From positions 1 through 34,719 of the forward strand of contig JADCES010000144.1 of NCBI GenBank assembly GCA_020250005.1: 34,719 nucleotides of DNA, given 5' to 3'. The stretch's first letter is position 1. The number at the start of each line of letters is the position of its first letter. Shown here in pieces: positions 25,187 to 32,642 of the stretch. A program made the translations under genes and the position numbers. The DNA is from Roseomonas sp. (GTDB taxonomy: Bacteria; Pseudomonadota; Alphaproteobacteria; Acetobacterales; Acetobacteraceae). The notes below the pieces were generated by a model. That model searched no databases and was not told where the DNA came from. It saw only the letters and a list, made by a program, of their open reading frames with translations.

Positions 25187-25999
25187 TCAGGCGGGCAGCA
25201 CCACCGGCTGCGGGTCCAGCCATTGCAGGAACCAGGATAGGCTGAAATGCAAATGCGGCCCGGTCACACGGCCCGTCATGCCGATGGCGCCGATCCTTTG
25301 CGCCGTGGCGATACTCTCACCCTCGCGCACCGAGATTTCCGACAGATGGGCGTAAAGCGAATTCACCCCATGGCCGTGATCCAGCACAATCAATTTGCCA
25401 AAGAAATGGAATTCATCGGCCAAAGTGACGCGCCCGGCGGCGCTGGCCAGCACCGGCGTGCCGGTGGGGGCGGCGAAGTCCAGCCCGTAATGGGGCTGGC
25501 GCGGTTGGCCGTTCAAAATCCTTTGGCTGCCGAAAACGCCCGAAATCCGGCCGGGGGCAGGGCGCACAAAGCCCTCGGCAAAGCCGGTCAGGGCGGTTTC
25601 AAGGGCGCGGATCGCGGCCAGTTTCTCCCTTTCGCGGGCAATGCGCGCCAGGGTTTCGGCATCCGGCGTCACCTGCGCCGGGGGTAGGCCAGAAATGCGC
25701 TCAGTCGGCCATTCGCGCTTGGCGATGTTCAACACGCGGGTTTCTGCCGCGCCGCTGAGGGCCGTGATCACCAGCCGCGCCTGGGCGGCATGATCGCGGC
25801 CAAAGCCAAAGGCGAAATCCCCCGATGGCGAGACCCTGACCGCGCGGCCATCCAGCGCCAGCCTGGTCCCCGGCGCGGCGCGGCCAAGCACAAAGCCGCC
25901 CTGGGTCAGCGCGGCCTCATTCAAGGTGACAGCCCGGGCCGGCGCTGCCAGCAGCAAGGCGGGTGCTGCGAATAGCAGGCGGCGGGGCAGGGCATTCAT
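25187..25999 (-). CDS. M23-family (LytM) zinc metallopeptidase, secreted
   Basis: The product has 270 residues from the ATG at 25999, which shares a base with the xseA stop (TGATG). A GTG one codon earlier is possible. Residues 1-23 are a signal peptide (RRLLFAAPALLLAAPARA). The catalytic LytM domain occupies about 150-265. Zinc and catalytic residues are present: His170 and Asp174 in PHYGLDFAAP, His218 in YAHLS, and His249/His251 in PHLHFS. It should therefore be an active peptidoglycan endopeptidase. Residues 110-140 are helical. Cell-wall remodelling is the likely job. It is coupled to xseA but lies immediately upstream of the SrfB cluster, which encodes an FtsEX-like ABC pair. Confidence 0.9.
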   Translation of the reverse strand: MNALPRRLLFAAPALLLAAPARAVTLNEAALTQGGFVLGRAAPGTRLALDGRAVRVSPSGDFAFGFGRDHAAQARLVITALSGAAETRVLNIAKREWPTERISGLPPAQVTPDAETLARIAREREKLAAIRALETALTGFAEGFVRPAPGRISGVFGSQRILNGQPRQPHYGLDFAAPTGTPVLASAAGRVTLADEFHFFGKLIVLDHGHGVNSLYAHLSEISVREGESIATAQRIGAIGMTGRVTGPHLHFSLSWFLQWLDPQPVVLPA

Positions 26000-27420
26000 C
26001 ACAAAAGGCGTCCTTGGCGCGTACCATCGGCACTGACGCCCACTTCGCCATCGGCGAAGGTCAGGCGCAAGGGCTGGCCGGGGGAGATCGCACCCGCGGC
26101 CACCACGGGCGCGCCCTTGGCATCGCGCACCAGGGCAAAACCGCGCGCCAGGACCGAGGTATAGGAAGCGCTTTCCAGCCGCGCGGAAAACCCTTCCAAC
26201 TGTGTCCGCCTTTGCCGCAGCGTGGCCAATACCGGCGCCGCCGATAGCCGCGAGAGGCCGGGGGCTGCCGCCAGCCGATCCCGCCGCCGCGCCCAGGCGC
26301 TGCCAAGCCGGAGGCTCAGCGCTTCAACCGCCGCACGGCGCGCCAGAATGCCTTCGCGCGGATGAGGGATGCGGATCGCGGAAAGGCGTTGCGCCCGCGC
26401 GGCGAGGCTGGCGCTGGCAGCGCGCGGCAGTCTTTCACCCCAATCATCCAAGCGTTGCCGCGATTGCGCGAGCCGCGCCGGCACATCCGGCAGGCCGCGT
26501 TCGGCACGCAGCAGCCGAAGCCGCGCGGTATTCACCAGACCCGAAGCGGCCTGCCCAAGCCGCGCGCCGGTTTGCATCAGCGCGGCGGAAAGTTCTGCCC
26601 GTGCTGGCACGGCCAGTTCGGCGGCGGCGGTCGGCGTCGGCGCGCGGCGGTCAGACGCGTAATCAATCAGCGTCGTGTCGGTTTCATGGCCGACGGCGGA
26701 AATCAGCGGAATGGTGCTCTCAGCCGCGGCGCGGATGACGATTTCCTCATTGAAGGCCATCAGGTCTTCCAGGCTGCCGCCGCCGCGCGCCACAATCAGT
26801 ACATCGGGGCGCGGCACGGCACCGCCCGCCGGCAGCGCAGAAAAACCCCTGATGGCAGCGGCAATCTGTTCCGCCGCGCCCTGGCCCTGCACCGCGACCG
26901 GCCATAACAGGATATGGCGCGGAAAACGCCGCGCGATGGTGGTGCGGATATCCTGAATAACCGCGCCTTTTTCGCTGGTGATCACGCCAATCACGCGCGG
27001 CAATAACGGCAAAGGGCGCTTGCGGGCCTCATCAAATAGCCCTTCTTCCAACAGGCGTTTGCGCAGCGCTTCAATCCGCGCCAGCAAGGCGCCTTCGCCG
27101 GCATATTCCAGCCTTTCAATCACCAGCTGGTATTTTGACCGATCCGCATAGGTGGAAATCCGGCCCGTCGCGATCATCTCCACGCCATTTTCCGGCATGG
27201 TGCCGATATTGCGCACCGAGCCTTTCCAGATGACGGCTTCGATCTTCGCTTCCTGATCCTTGAGCGAGAGATAGATATGCCCGGAAGGATAGCGCTTCAT
27301 TTCGGTGATTTCGCCGCGCAGACGTAACCGCCCGAAAGCGCCTTCCAGCGTGCGGCGAATGGCGCCCGCCAGATCGGCGACGCCATATTCGGGGGTGTTA
27401 TCCGGCCGGGATTCGTCCAT
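25999..27420 (-). CDS. xseA: Exodeoxyribonuclease VII large subunit
   Basis: The product has 473 residues (E. coli XseA is 456). The N-terminal OB-fold runs over about residues 10-110 (LRLRGEITEMKRYPSGHIYLSLKD, then IEAVIWKGS). The conserved catalytic region follows: PLPLLPRVIGVITSEKGAVIQDI, DVLIVARGGGSLEDLMAFNEE and PLISAVGHETDTTLIDYASDRRAPTPTAAAEL. The rest is a long helical arm. The enzyme degrades single-stranded DNA to oligonucleotides with XseB, which is not in this window. The ATG is at 27420. The stop overlaps the peptidase gene. A 9-bp hairpin separates it from the upstream regulator gene. Confidence 0.97.
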   Translation of the reverse strand: MDESRPDNTPEYGVADLAGAIRRTLEGAFGRLRLRGEITEMKRYPSGHIYLSLKDQEAKIEAVIWKGSVRNIGTMPENGVEMIATGRISTYADRSKYQLVIERLEYAGEGALLARIEALRKRLLEEGLFDEARKRPLPLLPRVIGVITSEKGAVIQDIRTTIARRFPRHILLWPVAVQGQGAAEQIAAAIRGFSALPAGGAVPRPDVLIVARGGGSLEDLMAFNEEIVIRAAAESTIPLISAVGHETDTTLIDYASDRRAPTPTAAAELAVPARAELSAALMQTGARLGQAASGLVNTARLRLLRAERGLPDVPARLAQSRQRLDDWGERLPRAASASLAARAQRLSAIRIPHPREGILARRAAVEALSLRLGSAWARRRDRLAAAPGLSRLSAAPVLATLRQRRTQLEGFSARLESASYTSVLARGFALVRDAKGAPVVAAGAISPGQPLRLTFADGEVGVSADGTRQGRLL

Positions 27421-27442
27421 CGGCTAAGGCTAGCCGGGATCG

Positions 27443-27463
27443 GGGGCTGATGTAATCAGCCCC
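27443..27463 (-). terminator. Perfect 9-bp hairpin between XRE regulator and xseA
   Basis: GGGGCTGAT (27443-27451), a 3-nt loop, and ATCAGCCCC (27455-27463) make a perfect stem 17 bp past the stop of the XRE gene and 23 bp before the xseA ATG. No T-run follows on the minus strand, so it may be an attenuating or transcript-stabilising stem. It is the strongest structure in this gap. Confidence 0.5.
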
Positions 27464-27479
27464 AGCGCTGAAGGTCCGA

Positions 27480-27941
27480 TTATTCGCCGGCCACACCACT
27501 CCGCGCCACGGCCTGGGCCTGGGCGGCAAGGGCGCGCGCCATTTGGCTCAGTGCTTCCTGGTGCTTGTCATTGTCAATCAGCGCAAAATTCCGCGCGAGT
27601 TCCAGGCACATGCGCTGGCGCTGAGACATCGAAGGGTCCGCGCTTTCGGATTTCAGCCCTTCGAAAAACCAGGAAATCGGTACGCCCAGAACCTGAGCAA
27701 TGCCGTAAAGCCGGCCTGCGGAAATGCGGTTCAACCCGCGTTCATACTTATGCGCCTGCTGATAGGTCACGCCGATCATCTTGGCCAATTGCTGCTGCGA
27801 CAGGCCAAGCATGGTGCGCCTTTCGCGAATGCGCGCCCCCACATGCTTATCGGCTGCATTAGCCCTTTGGGAGGAGACCACTTCGGCGATGCCGGTTTCA
27901 GCCTGCCGGAAGGATTCTGCAATTTCGACGATGCTGTCCAT
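27480..27941 (-). CDS. XRE-family helix-turn-helix transcriptional regulator
   Basis: The product has 153 residues from the ATG at 27941, with GAGGAA 8 bp upstream. A TTG one codon earlier is also open. Residues about 33-95 are a Cro/C1-type HTH: IRERRTMLGLSQQQLAKMIGVTYQQAHKYERGLNRISAGRLYGIAQVLGVPISWFFEG is the familiar alphaproteobacterial pattern, given here with positions 36-93 in mind. The N-terminal 30 residues and the C-terminal helices (ALARNFALI region, Ala/Gln-rich end) are variable. The target is unknown. A 15-bp palindrome just upstream of its ribosome site could be its own operator. It lies between phaR and xseA, on the same strand as both. Confidence 0.88.
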   Translation of the reverse strand: MDSIVEIAESFRQAETGIAEVVSSQRANAADKHVGARIRERRTMLGLSQQQLAKMIGVTYQQAHKYERGLNRISAGRLYGIAQVLGVPISWFFEGLKSESADPSMSQRQRMCLELARNFALIDNDKHQEALSQMARALAAQAQAVARSGVAGE

Positions 27942-27958
27942 CAACCCGATTCCTCAGC

Positions 27959-27973
27959 GGGGCATCATGCCCC
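27959..27973. promoter_or_regulatory. 15-bp palindrome upstream of the XRE regulator
   Basis: GGGGCAT, a single C, then ATGCCCC form a perfect palindrome 18-32 bp upstream of the regulator's start codon, just beyond its GAGGAA ribosome site. HTH regulators of this type often bind such palindromes in their own control region, so autoregulation is plausible. It could equally be a small RNA hairpin in the leader. Confidence 0.4.
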
Positions 27974-27976
27974 CTA

Positions 27977-28047
27977 CTGAGTGCGGATTATGCGCAGTAT
28001 TGGTGATCAACCGGTGAATAAGTGGCTCAAAAATTCAACGCACTCAG
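27977..28047. repeat. 9-bp inverted repeat with long loop downstream of phaR
   Basis: CTGAGTGCG (27977-27985) and CGCACTCAG (28039-28047) are perfect reverse complements separated by 53 bp. The right arm overlaps the phaR stop codon. The layout resembles the repeat at 10407-10478, also between two minus-strand genes with one arm on a stop codon. The sequences of the two pairs differ. Confidence 0.33.
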
Positions 28048-28640
28048 CCTTTGCTGCGTGATTTCAGCGCCGCCAATTCACTGCGCAGTGTCTCAATTTC
28101 TTTTTTTAACGCCTCGGTTTCATCGCTCGGGGCGTTTTCCTCGCGTCGCGCGAAAGGGGTAAACAGGCTCATCGCGCGTTCCATCATGGCGATATTCTGC
28201 TTGCCCACTTCCTGCATATTCGGAACACCCGCCGGGAAGGGCATGAAGCCGCCCATGGTCTTGGTCAGCGTATCGCGCATCTGTTCCTGCTGTTGCGAGA
28301 AGGACGCCATGGCCGCTTCCAGATAGCGCGGCACCAGCGATTGCAGATTATCGCCGTAAAGCCCGATCAATTGCCGAAGCACCGAGGTGGGCAGCATATT
28401 CTGGCCCTTGCCTTCCTGTTCCACGATGATCTGCGTCAGCACGCTCCGCGTCAGGTCTTCGCCGGATTTGGCGTCATAAACCACGAAATCCCGCCCATCG
28501 CGGACCATGGCGGCCAGGTCATCCAAAGTGACATAGGATGAGGTTTCAGTGTTGTAGAGCCGCCGATTCGCGTATTTCTTGACAACAATCGGGGGCAGCG
28601 CCTTCTGCTCGCCGGGTTCAGGGGATTGACGACCAGACAT
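28044..28640 (-). CDS. phaR: PhaR, polyhydroxyalkanoate synthesis repressor
   Basis: The product has 198 residues. The N-terminal PHB/PHA accumulation regulator DNA-binding domain is unmistakable (VVKKYANRRLYNTETSSYV, then TLDDLAAMVRDGRDFVVYDA, residues about 19-57). It is followed by the second conserved domain (LTRSVLTQIIVEQE, then LPTSVLRQLIGLYGDNLQSLVPRYLE) and a C-terminal coiled coil (TEALKKEIETLRSELAALKSR). PhaR binds both DNA and PHA granules and represses phasin and other PHA genes until polymer forms. It diverges from the PHA synthase genes with 137 bp between starts, in the expected place to control them. Confidence 0.96.
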   Translation of the reverse strand: MSGRQSPEPGEQKALPPIVVKKYANRRLYNTETSSYVTLDDLAAMVRDGRDFVVYDAKSGEDLTRSVLTQIIVEQEGKGQNMLPTSVLRQLIGLYGDNLQSLVPRYLEAAMASFSQQQEQMRDTLTKTMGGFMPFPAGVPNMQEVGKQNIAMMERAMSLFTPFARREENAPSDETEALKKEIETLRSELAALKSRSKG

Positions 28641-28777
28641 GGGTGCTTGCCTCGGCTTCTTCGGTTCTGGATTGGACCTAGCACGTTACATAACGCAAAG
28701 CGAAAGCCTGTTGCAGTGCAAAAACGCGCCCTTCGGGTCATATCGCGCCGGGGCGGATGCGGCTATAAGCCTGAGGG

Positions 28778-29179
28778 ATGGCTGGCCCCGAGGATCTCGA
28801 AAAGCTTGCGGAAGACTGGATCGCGCTCTGGCAGAGCGAGGTGGCCGGGCTCGCCGCCGATCCGGAATTGGCCGAAAGATGGGCGGCCTTTGCCTCCCTC
28901 GGCGCCGCGTGGCTCCGCGCCGCCGCCCAGTTCAGCAAGCCTTTTGCGCCAGGTGCCACCCAGCATGACAGCGCCGCTTCGCCGCCGCGGCCCGCGCCCG
29001 CTGCCGCTCCATCTGGGGCTGGCGGGGATCCGGGCCATGGCGGCAGCGGGGGCGCTGCCCGGGATGCCATGGCCGAACGCATCGCCACCCTGGAACGGCG
29101 CCTGGCCGATCTCGAAAGCGGGGCAGGCGGAAGCCGCGCGAATCAGCGCCGCCCTCGCCAGCGCCGGCCACGCGCCTGA
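28778..29179 (+). CDS. Small PhaE-like partner of PHA synthase (probable)
   Basis: The product has 133 residues. The N-terminus is helical and Trp-rich (LEKLAEDWIALWQSEVAGL, then PELAERWAAFASLGAAWL). A Pro/Ala/Gly linker (about 60-95) follows, then a short coiled coil MAERIATLERRLADLES (98-114) and a basic tail. This layout resembles truncated PhaE subunits of class III PHA synthases, with a helical body and a C-terminal heptad segment. That is family-level recall, not proof. GAGGG touches the ATG, and TATAAG lies at 28764-28769, so a leaderless transcript is possible. Its last 215 bp overlap the start of phaC in another frame. A frameshift or an unrelated small protein are the alternatives. 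Confidence 0.6.
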   Translation: MAGPEDLEKLAEDWIALWQSEVAGLAADPELAERWAAFASLGAAWLRAAAQFSKPFAPGATQHDSAASPPRPAPAAAPSGAGGDPGHGGSGGAARDAMAERIATLERRLADLESGAGGSRANQRRPRQRRPRA

Positions 29180-30197
29180 GGCGTTTCGCGGCGCGGTTCT
29201 GAACCGGCTGCTGCGGGCGGATCGGGCGCTGGTCGCGGGGCTGGCGGCCTATCGGCGCCATCCTTTTGAACGTCAGGCCCCGCCAGTGCCGGCCATTTGG
29301 GCCGAGGAAGACAGCAGATTGCTGGATTATGGCGGGCAGGGGCCTTGCGTGGTCTTTGTGCCCTCCCTGGTGAACCGCGCCTATGTGCTTGATCTGATGC
29401 CGGAAGCTTCCCTGCTGCGCTGGCTGCCGGGGCAGGGGTTTCGCACCCTGCTGCTGGATTGGGGTTGGCCCGGTGAGGCTGAGCGCCACTTCACCCTGAC
29501 CGATTACATCGCGGGGCGGTTGGAACGCGCGCTGATGGCCGCGTCAGGCCCGGTGATCCTGGCAGGGTATTGTATGGGGGGCTTGCTTGGCTTGGCGTTG
29601 GCGTTGCGTCGGCCCGATTTGGTGCGTGGCCTGGCGCTGCTCGCGACCCCTTGGGATTTCCATGCGGGGCCGGATGGTGCGGCGCGGGCGCGTGCTGCCG
29701 CTGCCGCCCTGCCGGGGCTGGAAGCGCTGATGGAACCAACCGGTGCGCTGCCGGTGGATGTGCTGCAAACCCTGTTTGCCAGCCTTGATCCCTTTGGCAT
29801 TGCCGAAAAATTTCGGGGCTTTGGCCGGCTTGACCAGGCATCCCCCGCCGCGCGGCGCTTTGTGGCGCTGGAGGATTGGTTGAATGATGGCGTGCCGCTG
29901 GCCGCCCCGGTGGCGCGGCAATGCATTGGCGGCTGGTATGGGCGGAATGAACCCGCAAGCCTTGCTTGGCGCGTCGCGGGGCAGGTGGTGGACCCGGCGC
30001 TTTGGCAAGGCCCGGCCTTTGCTGCCATTCCGCATCGGGACCGCATTGTGCCGCCAGCTTCTGCCCTGGCGCTGACCGGCCGCTTGCGTCAGGTCAAGCT
30101 GCATATGGCGCCGGCGGGGCATATCGGCATGGTCGCCGGCATTGCGGCGGAAACCGCCCTGTGGCAGCCCTTGCGCGACTGGATGCGCGGTTTGTGA
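28965..30197 (+). CDS. phaC: PHA synthase, small (class III-like) PhaC
   Basis: The product has 410 residues from the ATG at 28965, with AGGTG 10 bp upstream. The frame is open further upstream, but that part does not resemble protein. The N-terminus RRRGPRPLPLHLGLAGIRA is typical of this short PhaC type. The alpha/beta-hydrolase core has the lipase-like box GYCMGG with catalytic Cys203, then Asp359 in IPHRDRIVPP and His386 in APAGHIGMV. The length is far below class I enzymes (about 590), as in class III or IV synthases that need a small partner. It polymerises 3-hydroxyacyl-CoA into PHA. It overlaps the PhaE-like gene and precedes phaA. If the start were at 29064 the overlap would shrink to 116 bp. 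Confidence 0.85.
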   Translation: MTAPLRRRGPRPLPLHLGLAGIRAMAAAGALPGMPWPNASPPWNGAWPISKAGQAEAARISAALASAGHAPEAFRGAVLNRLLRADRALVAGLAAYRRHPFERQAPPVPAIWAEEDSRLLDYGGQGPCVVFVPSLVNRAYVLDLMPEASLLRWLPGQGFRTLLLDWGWPGEAERHFTLTDYIAGRLERALMAASGPVILAGYCMGGLLGLALALRRPDLVRGLALLATPWDFHAGPDGAARARAAAAALPGLEALMEPTGALPVDVLQTLFASLDPFGIAEKFRGFGRLDQASPAARRFVALEDWLNDGVPLAAPVARQCIGGWYGRNEPASLAWRVAGQVVDPALWQGPAFAAIPHRDRIVPPASALALTGRLRQVKLHMAPAGHIGMVAGIAAETALWQPLRDWMRGL

Positions 30198-30242
30198 TAC
30201 CAAGCCGCAAATGACCCATTCTTGAGGAAGGATATCCCCCCA

Positions 30243-31415
30243 ATGACTGAAATCGTCATCGCTTCTGCCGCCCGCACGCCGGTTGGCGCCTTCAACGGGG
30301 CTTTTGCCTCTCTGCCCGCGCATGCGCTGGGCACTGTCGCCATCAAGGCCGCCATGGAACGCGCCCGTATTGAGGGCGCGGAAGTGGATGAGGTGATCCT
30401 GGGCCAGATCCTGGCCGCCGGCGCGGGGCAGAACCCGGCACGTCAGGCTTCCGTGAATGCCGGCATTCCGGTGGAACACACGGCCTTTGGCATCAATCAG
30501 CTTTGCGGCTCAGGCCTGCGCGCCGTTGCCTTGGCAGCGCAGCAAATCGCGACCGGCGATGCGCGCATTGTGGTGGCGGGCGGTCAGGAAAGCATGACCC
30601 AGGCGCCGCATGCGCAGCAGCTGCGCGCTGGGCAGAAGATGGGCGATCTTTCCCTGATGGATACGATGCTGCGCGATGGGCTGATGGATGCCTTCCATGG
30701 CTATCACATGGGCAATACGGCGGAAAACGTCGCCCGCGCCTTCCAGATCACGCGCGATGAACAGGATCAATTCGCCTTTAATTCGCAGCGCAAGGCGGGC
30801 GAAGCCATGGCGGCGGGCCGTTTCGCCGATGAAATCACGCCGGTGACGGTGAAGGGCCGCAAGGGCGATGTGGTGGTTTCCAGCGACGAATACCCGAAGC
30901 CGGATACGACGCTTGAAATCCTGGGCAAGCTGCGCCCGGCCTTTGCCAAGGACGGGTCTGTCACTGCCGGCAATGCTTCCGGCATCAATGATGGCGCGGC
31001 GGCGGTGGTGGTGATGACGGCTGCTGAAGCCGCCAAGCGCGGCATTACGCCGTTGGCGCGCATCGTGTCCTGGGCAACCGCCGGCGTTGATCCTTCCATC
31101 ATGGGGACTGGCCCCATCCCGGCATCGCGCAAGGCACTCGCCAAGGCGGGTTGGAAGATTGATGATCTTGACCTGATCGAAGCGAATGAGGCTTTCGCCG
31201 CGCAGGCCATTGCCGTGAACAAGGATCTTGGCTGGGATACCAGCAAGGTGAATGTGAATGGCGGCGCGATTGCCCTTGGCCACCCAATTGGTGCTTCCGG
31301 TGCGCGCGTGCTGACGACCCTGTTGTTCGAGATGCAAAAGCGCGGCGCGAAGAAGGCGCTGGCGACGCTTTGCATCGGCGGCGGCATGGGTGTTGCCATG
31401 TGCCTGGAGCGGTAA
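30243..31415 (+). CDS. phaA: Acetyl-CoA C-acetyltransferase (beta-ketothiolase)
   Basis: The product has 390 residues from the ATG at 30243, with AGGAAGGA upstream. A TTG 21 bp earlier is unlikely. Thiolase catalytic residues are all present: Cys88 in [11 protein letters not shown], His347 in [13 protein letters not shown] and Cys377 in [11 protein letters not shown]. The length matches biosynthetic thiolases. It joins two acetyl-CoA into acetoacetyl-CoA, the first step of PHB synthesis. Its position 45 bp after phaC supports this role, though a general thiolase (atoB) function is possible. No phaB reductase lies in the window. A strong terminator follows. Confidence 0.93.
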   Translation: MTEIVIASAARTPVGAFNGAFASLPAHALGTVAIKAAMERARIEGAEVDEVILGQILAAGAGQNPARQASVNAGIPVEHTAFGINQLCGSGLRAVALAAQQIATGDARIVVAGGQESMTQAPHAQQLRAGQKMGDLSLMDTMLRDGLMDAFHGYHMGNTAENVARAFQITRDEQDQFAFNSQRKAGEAMAAGRFADEITPVTVKGRKGDVVVSSDEYPKPDTTLEILGKLRPAFAKDGSVTAGNASGINDGAAAVVVMTAAEAAKRGITPLARIVSWATAGVDPSIMGTGPIPASRKALAKAGWKIDDLDLIEANEAFAAQAIAVNKDLGWDTSKVNVNGGAIALGHPIGASGARVLTTLLFEMQKRGAKKALATLCIGGGMGVAMCLER

Positions 31416-31441
31416 GCCGCTTCTTTCGCGTTTTGCTGAAC

Positions 31442-31484
31442 GAAAAAGGGCTCGCCGGTATCGTTCCGGCGAGCCCTTCTTTTT
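31442..31484. terminator. Strong bidirectional intrinsic terminator
   Basis: AAGGGCTCGCCGG (31446-31458) and CCGGCGAGCCCTT (31466-31478) form a perfect 13-bp stem with a 7-nt loop. A T-run (CTTTTT) follows on the plus strand and an A-run precedes it, which becomes a T-run on the minus strand. It can therefore stop both phaA and the convergent dehydrogenase gene. Confidence 0.93.
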
Positions 31485-31501
31485 GCGCTGTCTTGGCGTG
31501 A

Positions 31502-32575
31502 TCAGAACTTCGCCACCGCTTCGGCAATGGCGCGGCCAACATCCACCGTACCGGCCTGCCCGCCCATATCGCGCGTGCGCGGGCCGCCTTCCGCCAGCAG
31601 CTTTTCAATCACGGCCAGTATCGCATCGGCCGCCTGCTTTTCGCCGAGGTGTTCCAGCATGATCGCCCCCGACCAGATCTGGCCGATCGGGTTGCAGATG
31701 AATTTGCCGGCAATATCCGGCGCACTGCCATGCACGGGTTCAAACATCGAAGGAAAGTGCTTTTCGGGATTGATATTCGCACTCGCCGCAATGCCGATGG
31801 AACCCGCCACCGCCGGCCCAAGGTCTGACAGGATATCACCGAACAGATTGGACCCCACCACCACATCAAACCAATCCGGATGCTGCACGAAATGGGCGCA
31901 GAGGATATCAATATGGAACTGATCCGTCGTGATGCCCGGATAATTCTTCGCCATTTCGGCAAAGCGTTCATCCCAATAGGGCATGGTGAAGGTGATGCCA
32001 TTGGATTTCGTGGCACTCGTTACCTTCTTGCGCGCGCGGGTCTGGGCCAATTCGAACGCGTAGCGCAGCACGCGATCCACGCCGATCCGGGTAAAGACAC
32101 TTTCCTGGGAGACGAATTCGCGCTCCGTCCCCACAAACATGCGCCCGCCGCTTGAAGAATACTCGCCTTCCGTATTCTCGCGCACCACGATGAAATCAAT
32201 ATCCTTGGGGCCACGGTTCGCGAGCGGCGTGGTCGCCCCCGGCAACAACCGACATGGGCGCAGATTCACATATTGGTCAAAGCCGCGGCGGATCGGGATA
32301 AGCAAACCCCACAGCGAGACATGATCCGGCACACCGGGCCAGCCGACAGCGCCCAGGAAAATGCTGTCACTGTCCTTCAGCCGATCCATGCCATCATCCG
32401 GCATCATCTTGCCGGTCTTGGTGTAGGTTTCGCAGGACCAATCGTAATGCGTCAGTTCCAATTCAAAGCCGAAGCGCCGCGCCGCGGCATCCAGCACGCG
32501 AAGCCCTTCGGGCGTGGTTTCCTTGCCAATGCCATCCCCAGGGATGACGGCGATGCGGTGCTTGCGTGTGGCCAC
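31502..32575 (-). CDS. Tartrate/D-malate dehydrogenase family (TtuC/DmlA-like)
   Basis: The product has 357 residues from a GTG at 32575 with AGGAG 7 bp upstream. It belongs to the isocitrate/isopropylmalate dehydrogenase superfamily: IAVIPGDGIGKE, then LRPCRLLPG, then VVRENTEGEYSS. It also has ATKSNGITFTMPYWDERF and the metal and substrate region SNLFGDILSDLGPAVAGSIGIAASANINP, then FEPVHGSAPDIAGK. The LRP-C-R and GVPDHVSLWGLLIPIRRGFDQY segments point to tartrate dehydrogenase/decarboxylase or D-malate dehydrogenase rather than LeuB. It is an NAD- and metal-dependent cytoplasmic enzyme. The exact substrate cannot be decided. It ends at the shared terminator. Confidence 0.88.
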   Translation of the reverse strand: MATRKHRIAVIPGDGIGKETTPEGLRVLDAAARRFGFELELTHYDWSCETYTKTGKMMPDDGMDRLKDSDSIFLGAVGWPGVPDHVSLWGLLIPIRRGFDQYVNLRPCRLLPGATTPLANRGPKDIDFIVVRENTEGEYSSSGGRMFVGTEREFVSQESVFTRIGVDRVLRYAFELAQTRARKKVTSATKSNGITFTMPYWDERFAEMAKNYPGITTDQFHIDILCAHFVQHPDWFDVVVGSNLFGDILSDLGPAVAGSIGIAASANINPEKHFPSMFEPVHGSAPDIAGKFICNPIGQIWSGAIMLEHLGEKQAADAILAVIEKLLAEGGPRTRDMGGQAGTVDVGRAIAEAVAKF

Positions 32576-32642
32576 GATGATCTCCTGCCCTTGCCTATGG
32601 GTCAGTCATAACGCGGGACGCGGTGTTTGCCAGCCCCGCCCC

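Noticed and set aside
28626-28964. Upstream extension of the phaC frame by 113 codons
   Set aside because: This part translates to an Arg/Pro/Ser-rich sequence without structure, and most of it overlaps the helical PhaE-like frame. The ATG at 28965 with AGGTG fits the family N-terminus.
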